DNA of 64,000 nucleotides, from IMG/VR virus record IMGVR_UViG_3300033149_002817, positions 31,585-95,584 of that record. The stretch is one strand, 5' to 3'. Positions 1-8,641 of the stretch are shown piece by piece. This stretch comes from a virus. Each line of letters opens with the position of its first letter. The first letter of the stretch is position 1. A program made the translations under genes and the position numbers. The notes under the pieces were generated by a model, which was not told the DNA's origin, did not search any database, and saw only the letters and a program-made list of their open reading frames with translations.

Positions 1-2
1 TC

Positions 3-1151
3 TCGCAGGATCTCGTCAGCGTCCAGCCGATGGACGGACCTGTCGGGCTCATCTTCTACTTCGACCTGATCTACGGGTCCAACAAGGGCCGCATCCGCGC
101 CGGCACCCCCGTCTTCAGCTCGCTGACGGGACACCCCGGTGACGATTTCTACAGCTCGCCGCGGATCGAGGAGGAGGCCATTGCCACGGGCAACGGCGCC
201 ACCGCGAACTACACCGGCACGCTCGACTACACCCCGTGTGTCCCCGGAACGCTGCAGATCACTGACGGCGCGCTCAGTGCGCAGGACGACGGTCAGGGCA
301 ACCTGATCGGCGACATCGTCGCTGGCGGCGTGAACACCGTCAACTACAGCACGGGCGCCTTCGATGTCACCTTCTCGGCGAACATCGCGGCCAACAACCC
401 GATCGTCGCGAACTACGAGTACGACAACGAAGCGAACAGCCAGGTTCCCGAGATCGACTTCCAGCTGACGTCGGCCCCGGTCGTCGCCAAGATTTTCAAG
501 CTCCGCACCCGCTACAGCCTGGAGGCTGCTCAGAACCTCCGCGCGCTGCACGGGCTCTCCGCGGAGACCGAGCTGGTCGTCGCGCTCGCGCAGGATCTCC
601 GCTTCGAGATCGACCGTACCATCATCAAGGAAGTCAACCAGTTCGCGCAGGCCACCTCGGTCAGCTGGCCCCTCACCCCGTCGGCGGGCGTGTCGTGGAC
701 GGAGCACAAGCTCAGCTTCGTCGACAAGCTCATCGAGGGCTCGAACAACGTGTTCGAGCTGACGCGGCGCGGCAACCCGAACTGGTGCGTGGTCGGGCTC
801 AAGGTCTCCAACGTCATCGAGAGCCTCCCCGGCTTCAAGCCCTCGGGCGCGATGTCGAACCCGGTCGGCGTCATCTACGCGGGTGACCTCAACGGCCGGT
901 GGAGGATCTACAAGGATCCGTACAACATCGACGGCACCGCGACGCAGCGCAACTTCCTCATCGGCTACAAGGGCTCGACGTTCCTGGAGGCCGGCTTCGT
1001 GTACGCGCCCTACATCCCGTTCTACACGACGCCGACCGTCATCCTCGACGACTTCCTCGCGAGGAAGGGCATGGCGACGCAGTGGGCGCGCCGGAAGGTC
1101 AACGGGCGCTTCTACTGCCGCGGCACCGTCTCCGGCAACTTCGCCCCGTAG
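3..1151 (+). CDS. Major capsid protein, gp23-like (5' end outside window)
   Basis: The reading frame is open from base 3, so the gene starts upstream and about 382 C-terminal codons are seen. The first residues, SVQPMDGPVGLIFYFD, match the conserved QPM-GP-GLIF stretch of T4 gp23-type (HK97-fold) major capsid proteins. The rest is rich in beta strands and polar residues and lacks cysteine-rich or membrane segments until the single Cys near the end. It would form the hexamers of the head. The ATG at 30 is internal to the conserved motif and is not the true start. A strong terminator follows 48 nt downstream, as expected for a very highly expressed gene. Assignment is by motif and by the T4-like neck and tail genes downstream. 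Confidence 0.85.
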   Translation, partial: SQDLVSVQPMDGPVGLIFYFDLIYGSNKGRIRAGTPVFSSLTGHPGDDFYSSPRIEEEAIATGNGATANYTGTLDYTPCVPGTLQITDGALSAQDDGQGNLIGDIVAGGVNTVNYSTGAFDVTFSANIAANNPIVANYEYDNEANSQVPEIDFQLTSAPVVAKIFKLRTRYSLEAAQNLRALHGLSAETELVVALAQDLRFEIDRTIIKEVNQFAQATSVSWPLTPSAGVSWTEHKLSFVDKLIEGSNNVFELTRRGNPNWCVVGLKVSNVIESLPGFKPSGAMSNPVGVIYAGDLNGRWRIYKDPYNIDGTATQRNFLIGYKGSTFLEAGFVYAPYIPFYTTPTVILDDFLARKGMATQWARRKVNGRFYCRGTVSGNFAP

Positions 1152-1198
1152 TTCGGGGATCGTAGCCCGACGAGAGGTTGGGCACGCTATGCCGATTG

Positions 1199-1237
1199 AA
1201 GCCCTCCCGCCCTCTCTCGGAGGGTCGGAGGGCTTTT
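1199..1237 (+). terminator. Rho-independent terminator after the capsid gene
   Basis: AAGCCCTCC (1199-1207) pairs perfectly with GGAGGGCTT (1227-1235); an inner CCCT/AGGG stem (1210-1213 with 1221-1224) extends it, and four T follow at 1234-1237. The loop is short and GC content high, giving a stable hairpin. It separates the capsid gene from the downstream accessory genes. Confidence 0.8.
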
Positions 1238-1253
1238 CAGTAGGGGACAGACA

Positions 1254-2408
1254 ATGGCGCGTATACGCCGCGCAGACATTGAAGCGCTGCTTAGCAAACC
1301 GTCGCCGAAGGCAGCGGTTTGGGGCTTTCAAGCGAACGCACTTGGGCAAGGGCTCGACTCAGCGCTCGCCGGAAACCATAGCAAACGTCAGAGATGGGTG
1401 CGGGGTCTTCTGAAGACTTCATCTGCGGACACCTTCACGACCCGGCAGCAGTCCGTATGGTACCGCGGCATACCGCGTAAAACCCACAGGGTAGTGATTA
1501 TCTCCGAGCTGAACGGCGCAGACGTCTACCACTACTTTCCGAAGGGCGGAGAGCACGGACCGATTGCTAAGCTCTGGAAGTCCTACGGCGAGGGCACAAC
1601 GCCTCCGCTTAAGAAGGGGAAGAAGCACGCGAGGACGAACTCACGTCCGACGATGGAAGCGACAATGAGCGAGCGGCGTAGCGCGAAGGAGCTTCTCGGC
1701 GCGACGCACGCTATGACGGGCATTTCGTGGTACCACAAGGAAACCGACAAGAAGCTTGCGCATCTATCCTACGCGACGCTCAAGCTCACGGTCATGCCAC
1801 GCGTGTCCAAGGCGTTCGAGAAACTCATCCGCGCCGACGCGACGCAGTACAAGAAGGGTCAGGTTCACACGAACCCGAGCGGGCAGTCGACCACGTGGGG
1901 CCACGAGCTGAAGGAGGCGACACCCGATCGGCAGGTTCAACTCATAGAGACGCTCGTCTCTCACCTCGACGAAGCACGGATGAGTAAGTCCGAGTTCGCG
2001 AAGGAGTGCCGGCGTCGTCGGGACCACGGGCTCGTGCTGTCGGGCAACACGTACCCCATCAAGGAAAAGATCAAGGCGCAGGGTGGTATCTGGGATTCTC
2101 GTCTGCGGGCGTGGTTGGTTCCGGACGTCACCGTGATGAACAAGCTCGACAGCTTGATGTCTGGCTCGTCTCGCAGCTCGTCCCGTACTTCTTCGTGGGA
2201 TGCCAGCGACGCCGCTGCTACCAGTGTCGCCGCTGGCAGCGGTGCATCTCGCAGCACGATAAAAACTCGTGCTGGAGGTTGCGCAGAATGCGGGGCAAGC
2301 CTTCAAGGTCGCGGTCGCAGCACGTTACGTCACGACTCGTCCGGCCTCCCGGGCTACGTGTGCAGGCGCTGCTCGTCAACTTCAAGCTACGAACTGAGCT
2401 TTGCATAG
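1254..2408 (+). CDS. Hypothetical protein with DUF5710-like and zinc-ribbon modules
   Basis: 384 residues, no recognised full-length family. Residues about 262-287 read GNTYPIKEKIKAQGGIWDSR..AWLVPD, the pattern of a small module (as in DUF5710 and related helicase/primase-associated proteins) with a conserved K-x-x-G-G-x-W-D and a terminal W-x-V-P. A Ser-rich linker follows, then a four-cysteine zinc ribbon (CAECG near residue 342, CRRC near 373). The segment around residues 224-240 (PDRQVQLIETLVSHLDEAR) is nearly repeated in the next gene. It starts 17 nt after the terminator hairpin with ATG at 1254 and a weak GGGGACAG upstream. A nucleic-acid role is possible but only inferred. Confidence 0.7.
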   Translation: MARIRRADIEALLSKPSPKAAVWGFQANALGQGLDSALAGNHSKRQRWVRGLLKTSSADTFTTRQQSVWYRGIPRKTHRVVIISELNGADVYHYFPKGGEHGPIAKLWKSYGEGTTPPLKKGKKHARTNSRPTMEATMSERRSAKELLGATHAMTGISWYHKETDKKLAHLSYATLKLTVMPRVSKAFEKLIRADATQYKKGQVHTNPSGQSTTWGHELKEATPDRQVQLIETLVSHLDEARMSKSEFAKECRRRRDHGLVLSGNTYPIKEKIKAQGGIWDSRLRAWLVPDVTVMNKLDSLMSGSSRSSSRTSSWDASDAAATSVAAGSGASRSTIKTRAGGCAECGASLQGRGRSTLRHDSSGLPGYVCRRCSSTSSYELSFA

Positions 2409-2417
2409 GAGCTTGTG

Positions 2418-2708
2418 ATGAGCGTCGCCAAAGACTACGAAATGTACCTTCAGGGTAAGGATGGCGACCGTCCGATGAAGGAGTCAACATCCGTGGAGAG
2501 CGCGCCCGACCGGCAGGTTCAGCTCGCAGAAGCACTCGTCGAGCATTTCACGCATTTCGACGAGGCGCGCAAGCCGAAGCCGAAGAAGAAGAAGCCGTTC
2601 GCGAAGTGCATGGAGTGCGGTCGCGGCTTTGCGTCTGTGCGGGCGGCGGAGCGGGCGATGTCTGTAGGTTGTCCGGGCTGCGGTGGGTCTGACATCGACA
2701 TGGCGTAG
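2418..2708 (+). CDS. Small zinc-ribbon protein
   Basis: 96 residues. AGGAG at 2407-2411 is well placed for ATG 2418 (GTG 2415 is less likely). The N-terminal half contains PDRQVQLAEALVEH followed by FDEARK, a near-copy of a segment in the preceding gene. A Lys/Pro-rich linker leads to a zinc ribbon CMECGRGF ... CPGCGG. The stop is 9 nt before the next gene, so the three genes probably share a transcript. Function unknown; a small regulator or nucleic-acid binder is conceivable. Confidence 0.65.
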   Translation: MSVAKDYEMYLQGKDGDRPMKESTSVESAPDRQVQLAEALVEHFTHFDEARKPKPKKKKPFAKCMECGRGFASVRAAERAMSVGCPGCGGSDIDMA

Positions 2709-2717
2709 GAGAACACG

Positions 2718-3062
2718 ATGGATCGGCAGAGTCGTCTTGCATCTTACCTCCGCGAGTCGCGGCAGCCGCAGCAGCCGGTCGAGGAGGCGAAAGATCCGAA
2801 CGACGTCGCCGTTCGGATGCTGCAGAACCCGAAGAGGCCGCTCGATCTGATCCGAAAGCGGCTGTCCGCGCTGGAGAAGGCGTTCAAGGCTCGGGCGCAG
2901 GAGTTGGAGGGGCTCAAGAAGCTCGGGTCGGCCAACATCTCAGCTCCTGACCTTTTGGGCCGTATCGAAGCGGAGGAGCTGTACGACCTGGGCGTTGCGG
3001 TGAAGGACATGGAGTACGGCGTGTCGCAAGTGCTCAGCGCTGCGCGGCGCAGTAGAGGATAG
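2718..3062 (+). CDS. Hypothetical coiled-coil protein
   Basis: 114 residues, strongly charged and helical, with a Lys/Arg-rich middle (DLIRKRLSALEKAFKARAQELEG) and no cysteine or membrane segment. The N-terminus MDRQSRLASYLRES resembles the DRQxxLA motif of the two genes upstream. The RBS is AGGAG at 2707-2711. A perfect 13-bp inverted repeat follows its stop, so it is the last gene of the small cluster 1254-3062. Function not recognised. Confidence 0.6.
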   Translation: MDRQSRLASYLRESRQPQQPVEEAKDPNDVAVRMLQNPKRPLDLIRKRLSALEKAFKARAQELEGLKKLGSANISAPDLLGRIEAEELYDLGVAVKDMEYGVSQVLSAARRSRG

Positions 3063-3078
3063 GGGGAGTCCTCTCCCC

Positions 3079-3120
3079 GGGTGGCTCTCCCGCCTGCCCT
3101 TGTCACGGGGAGAGCCACCC
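3079..3120 (+). terminator. Strong hairpin, probable terminator
   Basis: GGGTGGCTCTCCC (3079-3091) and GGGAGAGCCACCC (3108-3120) are a perfect 13-bp inverted repeat with a 16-nt loop. It is followed by ACCTTTC, not a good U-tract, so it could instead be an RNA-processing or stability element. It sits between two genes and is not coding. Confidence 0.6.
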
Positions 3121-3142
3121 ACCTTTCACGGAGGAGCGAGCG

Positions 3143-3511
3143 ATGTCAGGGATCACGCCGGATAAGCCTGTGGCGCGGCCGACGAGCGGGCTTGCGCAGC
3201 GCGTCACTGAGCTGGAGGAGCAGGTCGAGAAGCTGCAGTCTGACGTTGCTCGGCTCGCGAATGCAACCGCGCAGCAGCAGGCGAACATCATCGACCTCGA
3301 CACGCGCGTTGAGAAGCTGGAGGGTGCCCCTCCGACACCGATCCCGCCCATCGAGCTGCCGGGCATGGTGAAGTGCGACCACAAACCCTTCAGCTACCCG
3401 GACGGGCAGCCTTATGTCGTACCCGCTCCGTTGGCAGGAACGCGAGCAGCACCGGTGTCGCACCTCTACATGTGCTCCATGTGTGGGGTACTCTACGGGG
3501 GGAATGCGTGA
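3143..3511 (+). CDS. Hypothetical coiled-coil protein with C-terminal CxxC
   Basis: 122 residues. Residues 17-60 form a clear heptad coiled coil (AQRVTELEEQVEKLQSDVARL and onwards through DTRVEKLEG). A Pro-rich linker follows, then a compact C-terminal domain with C77DHK and C115SMC that may bind zinc. GGAG lies 10 nt upstream of ATG 3143. The stop overlaps the next start by one base (TGATG), so the two are translationally coupled. Role unknown; trimeric coiled coils of this type occur in small virion and whisker-like proteins, which is only an inference. Confidence 0.6.
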   Translation: MSGITPDKPVARPTSGLAQRVTELEEQVEKLQSDVARLANATAQQQANIIDLDTRVEKLEGAPPTPIPPIELPGMVKCDHKPFSYPDGQPYVVPAPLAGTRAAPVSHLYMCSMCGVLYGGNA

Positions 3512-3774
3512 TGCCGTTCGTCCCGGTCGAGAGGCTCGTGGAGAAGAAGGCGAGCTATCGCGCGGTCGTTCGCGGACGCGGGGATGGGTTGCAGTCCGCG
3601 GACGTGTTCAAGGGTGACGTCATTCACGACGGTACGCACGGCTCGCAGGGGGCCGTGCAGGCATGGCTGCTGCGCCACTACCCGAGCGTTGACGTCGAGG
3701 ATCACTCTCGCTTCGCGTCGCCCGAGGTTGACGACGATGACGACGGGGAGATGGTCGAGGAGGGATTGGCGTAG
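3511..3774 (+). CDS. Small acidic-tailed hypothetical protein
   Basis: 87 residues starting at ATG 3511, coupled by a one-base overlap to the upstream gene (the frame is open upstream but that part is antisense to coiled-coil coding sequence). It contains YRAVVRGRGDGLQSADVFKGD and a run of five Asp near the C-terminus. No domain recognised. The following 100-nt gap holds a 6-bp hairpin (GTGCGG...CCGCAC) and the RBS of the next gene. Confidence 0.55.
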   Translation: MPFVPVERLVEKKASYRAVVRGRGDGLQSADVFKGDVIHDGTHGSQGAVQAWLLRHYPSVDVEDHSRFASPEVDDDDDGEMVEEGLA

Positions 3775-3876
3775 ACCCGGATACGATTGAGCGTTATCTT
3801 CAACCAGGACTTGTGACTGTCGAGTAGCAACGTGCGGCCCGTTGGCAGGCAACCGCACACACTCTGAGGAGAGGAC

Positions 3877-4419
3877 ATGGACCAGAAGGAAATCACGCCG
3901 GACCAGGAGACGGACCTGTTCTACTACTGGAACCCGCACACGAACAACATCGACCTCACGCTGCCGCAGCCGATCGGTACCGTTCGCGTCGGGCCGCGCG
4001 GTAGCGGGCATGAGTTCATCCCGACGCCGCACCACAAGGAAGACGGCGTCACGGCGAAGATGCTGCGGGACTTCGAGGGGCCGTCATTCCTCTCGCCGAC
4101 TCCGCCCGAAGTCCGGAGGTCGCTTCTTGAGAAGGCAGGCAAGGGGGTGCCTTCGTGGATGGCTGATCGTACGCGACATCTTCCTCAGTTTCAGGTTGAT
4201 GCTGGCGTGCTGGCGCAAGCGGCGACAGCTGCAGCGGGCGCGCCTCTCACGCCTCGCGCGGGAAGCCTCGACGGCGCAACGCGTGCATCGGTGGATGGAA
4301 GCGCGAAGGTCGGAGCGGTAAAGGGCACGGAAGGACCGAGTTCAGGCCAGTCGATGGCGGAGTCGCTGCAGGTCATCGCTGACGCGCGGTGTAGCGGACG
4401 GTCCGTCAAGAAGGGCTAA
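3877..4419 (+). CDS. Hypothetical protein of the neck region
   Basis: 180 residues, with a strong RBS (GAGGAG) before ATG 3877. The N-terminal 85 residues look globular (FYYWNPHTNNIDLTLPQPIGTVRVGP); the remainder is Ala/Gly/Ser-rich and probably flexible. No known fold recognised. It lies immediately before the gp13/gp14-like genes, in the position of head-completion genes, so a head-vertex or neck role is plausible from context only. Confidence 0.55.
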   Translation: MDQKEITPDQETDLFYYWNPHTNNIDLTLPQPIGTVRVGPRGSGHEFIPTPHHKEDGVTAKMLRDFEGPSFLSPTPPEVRRSLLEKAGKGVPSWMADRTRHLPQFQVDAGVLAQAATAAAGAPLTPRAGSLDGATRASVDGSAKVGAVKGTEGPSSGQSMAESLQVIADARCSGRSVKKG

Positions 4420-4434
4420 CCGCGGGGGAACCTC

Positions 4435-5232
4435 ATGTCAGGCGAGAACGTCAACCGGCATGCCTCCAACTACCGGCGGAACGAGAGCGAAGGCGTTCGT
4501 CGGCGGGGACTGACCGAGGACGAGGTTTACGCGTACGTTCTCACCGCTATGGGGTTCCCCAACGTCGATGTCGAGACCTCACGTGAGCAGCTTCGTATCT
4601 TCTGGCAGAAGACGCTTGATGTCTACAACACGTACCTCCCGCACCAGAAACGCGGCGTCCTGGATATCCAAGCGCAAGCGCACGAGTACGACTTTGAACA
4701 GCTGAACAAGGCGTATGGGCGCGGTGTCGTTGACGTGCGGCTCGCCCCGCGACGTGACTTCTTCTCGCCCATCTCCGGCGTCTTCGCGCTCGGCATCCCG
4801 CATCCGATCTCACCGCTCAGCCCAGACCAGTACGACCTTGCGTTGCGGTACATCGACATGGCGAAGCGGGTCTACAGCGCGGGCTTTGACTGGGAGTGGC
4901 ATGAGCCCGTGCTGTGGGTCTTCGCTCCGCCCGGCTACGGAGGACCATACATCGCAGCGTACACGTACTTTGTCGAGGCGACAGAGGCGAACGACATCCC
5001 GAGTCATGACATCCGCTGGATCAAGGACTACATGCTCAACATCGTGCGCATTGCTGTTGGTGAAGCGCGAGGTAAGTTCGGCATCGTTCCCGGTCCGTCG
5101 CAGGCGAACCTCAACGGCTCTGAGCTGATTCAGCGGGGTGAGGCGCAGATCGAGAAGCTGGAAGAAGAGCTGCGGATGCGGTCGTTCGCTCTCACGCCGC
5201 CTCTCGGACCGGGTGCGAGGGCCAGCGGATGA
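4435..5232 (+). CDS. Putative neck protein, gp13-like
   Basis: 265 residues. After a basic N-terminus the sequence has a helical domain (TEDEVYAYVLTAMGFPNVDVE), then a long mixed domain with many aromatic residues (FDWEWHEPVLWVFAPPGYGGPY) and a C-terminal coiled coil. Size, position after the capsid gene and coupling to the next gene fit the T4 gp13 neck protein that seals the filled head. The stop overlaps the next ATG (ATGA, 5229-5232). Family membership was not verified by search; another head-tail connector is the main alternative. Confidence 0.5.
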   Translation: MSGENVNRHASNYRRNESEGVRRRGLTEDEVYAYVLTAMGFPNVDVETSREQLRIFWQKTLDVYNTYLPHQKRGVLDIQAQAHEYDFEQLNKAYGRGVVDVRLAPRRDFFSPISGVFALGIPHPISPLSPDQYDLALRYIDMAKRVYSAGFDWEWHEPVLWVFAPPGYGGPYIAAYTYFVEATEANDIPSHDIRWIKDYMLNIVRIAVGEARGKFGIVPGPSQANLNGSELIQRGEAQIEKLEEELRMRSFALTPPLGPGARASG

Positions 5233-5849
5233 CGGACGTCCACCAGGACATTCTCATCGAGTTCGAGGCGCGACGGGCGCGCGCAAACCCGCAGCTCTTC
5301 CAGGGCATGCGGGATCAAGACCGTCAGGACGCTTTCGTTAAGGAGTTCGTCCTGCGGCAGGGCGCTGCCGTCATCCTCGCGCCACGCGTGAACCGTTTGC
5401 ATCCCGAGGGCGAGAACATCTTCGCAGGTGTCGATCCGATCGACGTGGATCGCCTCGATATCGAGTACATAGACGGGATGCTGCAGGTCAACGTGCGGGC
5501 GCTCATCGAGCACGAGCCATCGCGGCAGCTGCTGACGAAGTACGGCGTTGAGGAGGAGCGCGACGTTGTCTTTTACGTCCCGTTCTCGGAGCTGAACCGG
5601 CTCGGGCTCGTCAACGACGACCGCTTCCGTGGGCTCATACTCGGCGACCTCTTCGAGTGGGATGGGACGTGGTACATCGTCCGCGAGGCACATCGCACGA
5701 GCTACCACGGGCTCACAGACCGCTATCACCTCACGGCGGGGTTCTGCACACGGTACTACCACACTGCAACACCTCGGGACTGCGATGGGGCGAACTCGGA
5801 TCTCGTACCGATGGCGCCGCCTCCGAGTCCGTCAACGAGCGGAGCGTAG
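5229..5849 (+). CDS. Putative neck protein, gp14-like
   Basis: 206 residues, ATGA-coupled to the gp13-like gene. It has an early segment FEARRARANPQLFQGM and a beta-rich C-terminal half with GLILGDLFEWDGTWYIVREAHRTSYHG, a pattern typical of small phage connector barrels in which a ring protein measures layer thickness. Following a gp13-like gene it most likely corresponds to gp14, the second neck ring. The last 20 residues are Pro/Ser-rich and disordered. Confidence 0.45.
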   Translation: MTDVHQDILIEFEARRARANPQLFQGMRDQDRQDAFVKEFVLRQGAAVILAPRVNRLHPEGENIFAGVDPIDVDRLDIEYIDGMLQVNVRALIEHEPSRQLLTKYGVEEERDVVFYVPFSELNRLGLVNDDRFRGLILGDLFEWDGTWYIVREAHRTSYHGLTDRYHLTAGFCTRYYHTATPRDCDGANSDLVPMAPPPSPSTSGA

Positions 5850-5850
5850 C

Positions 5851-6363
5851 ATGTCACTGCAGCACATGGAGATCGGCGGTCTCAGCTTTGAACGCTACGG
5901 GCAGGGCTTAGCAGCACGGAAGCCGATCCTGCACGGCGAAGTACACGGTCGGGGTCCGATAGAGGATCCCGTACCGCCGACGACGTCGCTGGAGGCGTTG
6001 AAGGAGGGCGCCGGCTCTGCGCTCTCCGCGTGGCGTGACATCGAGGCGTCATACGGCATCGTCGGGAGTCCCTTCCCGAACAAGGGCACGGGTACGCCGG
6101 ACCAGGTCGAGCCGATGATCAGGTCGGCCCCGGCTCCTGTCATGCAGACGGCGGAGAGCTATGTGCCGCCAGCTGCTGGGTTGCGGTACTCGGACGGCTC
6201 GCCGATGCAGGTGGGCGACGTGGTCGTGCTCGACGAGGTTCTCTACGAGGTGAAGGGTCGCGACTTCGCGGGTGGCATCATCGTCGAAGGGCCGGGCGTC
6301 GGTACGCGGACAGTCCCGATGGTAGCGTTGGGGCAGTGCCGGGTTCTCAAGCGGAAGGTTTAG
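5851..6363 (+). CDS. Hypothetical neck/tail-completion-region protein
   Basis: 170 residues from ATG 5851, one base after the preceding stop. The first 110 residues are low in regular structure; the C-terminal 55 residues form a small barrel-like domain (DGSPMQVGDVVVLDEVLYEVKGRDF) of the sort seen in connector and SH3-like folds. It abuts the next gene with no gap (stop 6361-6363, GTG 6364). Role inferred only from the operon of head-tail joining proteins. Confidence 0.5.
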   Translation: MSLQHMEIGGLSFERYGQGLAARKPILHGEVHGRGPIEDPVPPTTSLEALKEGAGSALSAWRDIEASYGIVGSPFPNKGTGTPDQVEPMIRSAPAPVMQTAESYVPPAAGLRYSDGSPMQVGDVVVLDEVLYEVKGRDFAGGIIVEGPGVGTRTVPMVALGQCRVLKRKV

Positions 6364-7053
6364 GTGCAAATCAAGCCTGGCAAACGCTTTTGGCAGGCAC
6401 AGCACTTCATCGAGACACTCCCCGACGAGGTCGCGGAGATCGCGCGAGACGAAGTGTTGGGGGTCTCCGTGTCGATCGCGGCGGAGATCAAGAAGCGCAT
6501 CTCCCTGCAGCAGTATGCCCACCAGCCGCTGAGCCCGCGCTACCTCGCGTGGAAGAAGCGCCGGAAGCTCGACGAACGCATCCTCATCGCCACCGGGCAC
6601 TACATAAACGCCATCGGTATTCAGCCGGTCACGCGGCAGGTGCGGACATATAAGCCGGGCACCCCAGTCGGCATGCCGGAAGAGTTCAAGCGCGAAGCGT
6701 CGATGAGTAGTGCGAAGACGAAGGTCGTCGGCTACCGCGTAGGGCTCCCGGACAAGGTTCACCCGCCTTCGGGTCTTCGCTACCATGTCCTGGCGATGAT
6801 CCACGAGTACGGGTCTCCGCGGGCGCACATACCGGCACGACCTCACTGGTACCCGGCATGGCGGGACTTCCTTCGCGCCGACAAGCGGAAGACTGTTCGT
6901 AATGTGTTCGACCGTATAAAGAAGCGTCAATTGAAGCCGAAGCACAGGCTCTCACCGTCGGGTGGCGTCCCTGCGAGCGCAGTTAGGGCTCCGACGCCTC
7001 AGCCTTCAGCGGTGCGGCGGTTCTTCAAGCGCTTCCTCGGTCTCGGGGGATAG
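6364..7053 (+). CDS. Tail-completion protein, HK97 gp10-like
   Basis: 229 residues, GTG start directly after the previous stop. The core pattern 'VLAMIHEYGSPRAHIPARPHWYPAW' is the signature of HK97-gp10/virion-morphogenesis family tail-completion proteins, where a conserved E-[FY]-G and a following IP-[AP]-RP precede the C-terminal helix. These proteins form the tail-side ring of the head-tail joint. A basic, Pro-rich C-terminal tail of about 40 residues is extra. The assignment is motif-based; gp10-type proteins are commoner in siphoviruses but occur in myoviruses. Confidence 0.6.
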   Translation: MQIKPGKRFWQAQHFIETLPDEVAEIARDEVLGVSVSIAAEIKKRISLQQYAHQPLSPRYLAWKKRRKLDERILIATGHYINAIGIQPVTRQVRTYKPGTPVGMPEEFKREASMSSAKTKVVGYRVGLPDKVHPPSGLRYHVLAMIHEYGSPRAHIPARPHWYPAWRDFLRADKRKTVRNVFDRIKKRQLKPKHRLSPSGGVPASAVRAPTPQPSAVRRFFKRFLGLGG

Positions 7054-7054
7054 G

Positions 7055-8641
7055 ATGAAGCTCTCCGGCGATCTGGAACTGGACTACGGCTCGCTCAAGA
7101 ACGCCATCGTCGATCCTGTGTCGTCGTTGCCGGCGTTCGTTCCCGGGCAGGATGAAGGCCGTCTCATCTACGTCACGACGGGCGTCAACGTCGGGATATG
7201 GATCGGCGCGAACGACGGTACTGCATCCTACACGCGGATCATCATGGGCGCGGTCATCGGCACGTACAGCACCGTCCAGGTCATCAACAACGGGGTCACG
7301 TTCCAGGGCGTGCTCACACCAGCGGCGTCTGCACCTCAGCGGGGCTTCCTTGCGCGTGTCTCTCTGTCCGCCGCTGCGATTGGTGCGGGTAAGGTGGTAG
7401 TCGAGATCCATGAGGACGCAGGACGTTCCAGCCGCGTCTACAAGCGCGTCATCGACCTCGCCGACAACAGCCGCGACGACTATCCCGCGTACTACGAGTC
7501 CGACAGCGGAGCAGGCAACCTCTACATCTCCATCACGAACCTCACCGGGTTCTCCGACACTTTCACCGCCACGCTCAAGTCGATGGCGGTCATTCCCGTC
7601 ACACCGCCGGCACCTCCCGGCGCGGGCACGGGGATCAACGCGGGCGTCGCCGGAGACGGTGTTGCTTACGACGGCATCAACGTGCGGTTGGAGGTGGATC
7701 TGCTCTCGACCGGCGGCTTGCAGACGACAGGCGTGACGCCGGATGCAGAGCTGGGCATCAAGCTCGCCCCCAGCTCGGGGCTTGCAGTCGGTGGTACGGG
7801 CCTCGACGCCACCGGGTGCGTGAAGACGACGACGGCCCAGAGCATTGCGGGCATCAAGCGCTTCACGGGCTACGCCATCGCCATTGACCCGGCAGCGGGG
7901 ACCGGCCCGCCGGCAGCCGGAACGTGGACGAAGGGGGCCATCTACCAGGACTCGGCGCAGAACTTCTGGCTCTGCTCCGTGGCAGGCACGCCGGGCACGT
8001 GGATTCCGTGGTCGTCTCGGAGCGACAAAGCAGGAGGCGGCGCGATCGGGACGTATACCGGCACGGTGACAGCGGGCAACTCCCTTGACGTCCCGTTGAC
8101 GACACCCTTCTCCCGGCGCGGTCGGATCGAGAAGCTCATCGTGTGGGCAGCAGCTCCCACCTTCACGGCGACGCCGATCGACTCACCCTTCCGTGTCGGG
8201 ATCTACCCGAACAGCAACTATGAGGGGCGCGAGCGCATTGGCTACTTCCAGGGTCAGGCTCGCACGGAATTGGTAGTCGCCCCCGGTGCCGCGATCAATG
8301 CGACTGTTATCCCCGTAGCGTCGGTGGACTTCATCAACCTCGACGATCTCGTCAGGCTTCGCGCGCTCGCGGGACCGACGGAGGAGTACGCTGCGGTGAC
8401 GGTGCGCGCGACTGGCCCGCCCACGATCGCCGTGGACGAGAACATCGACAACGCGCTCGCAGTGGACGACCTCGTGATGGCCGCGACGGAGTTCACGGGC
8501 TTGCCGTGGTGGAACGACGACACGACGCCCGCGAACTACTACAAGCTCTACCTGAGGCTCTTCAACGACGACCCCGCACAGGATCTCGTCTTCGGCTATG
8601 AGGTCTGGCTTGAGCAGTCCGGTGGAGGCCAGTCGGTCTAA
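7055..8641 (+). CDS. Virion adhesin / tail-fibre-like protein
   Basis: 528 residues from ATG 7055. The sequence is beta-rich, low in Cys and Lys, with repeated Gly/Ala/Thr segments typical of trimeric fibres. Residues about 285-320 (GTWTKGAIYQDSAQNFWLCSVAGTPGTW) match a recurrent fibre motif in which a 'W-x-x-G-D/A-I' strand precedes 'W-x-C-[ST]-x-x-G-T-P-G-T-W'. The C-terminal 170 residues form a further beta domain. It is the first of eight adhesin-type genes and overlaps the next start by one base (TAATG). Confidence 0.6.
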   Translation: MKLSGDLELDYGSLKNAIVDPVSSLPAFVPGQDEGRLIYVTTGVNVGIWIGANDGTASYTRIIMGAVIGTYSTVQVINNGVTFQGVLTPAASAPQRGFLARVSLSAAAIGAGKVVVEIHEDAGRSSRVYKRVIDLADNSRDDYPAYYESDSGAGNLYISITNLTGFSDTFTATLKSMAVIPVTPPAPPGAGTGINAGVAGDGVAYDGINVRLEVDLLSTGGLQTTGVTPDAELGIKLAPSSGLAVGGTGLDATGCVKTTTAQSIAGIKRFTGYAIAIDPAAGTGPPAAGTWTKGAIYQDSAQNFWLCSVAGTPGTWIPWSSRSDKAGGGAIGTYTGTVTAGNSLDVPLTTPFSRRGRIEKLIVWAAAPTFTATPIDSPFRVGIYPNSNYEGRERIGYFQGQARTELVVAPGAAINATVIPVASVDFINLDDLVRLRALAGPTEEYAAVTVRATGPPTIAVDENIDNALAVDDLVMAATEFTGLPWWNDDTTPANYYKLYLRLFNDDPAQDLVFGYEVWLEQSGGGQSV

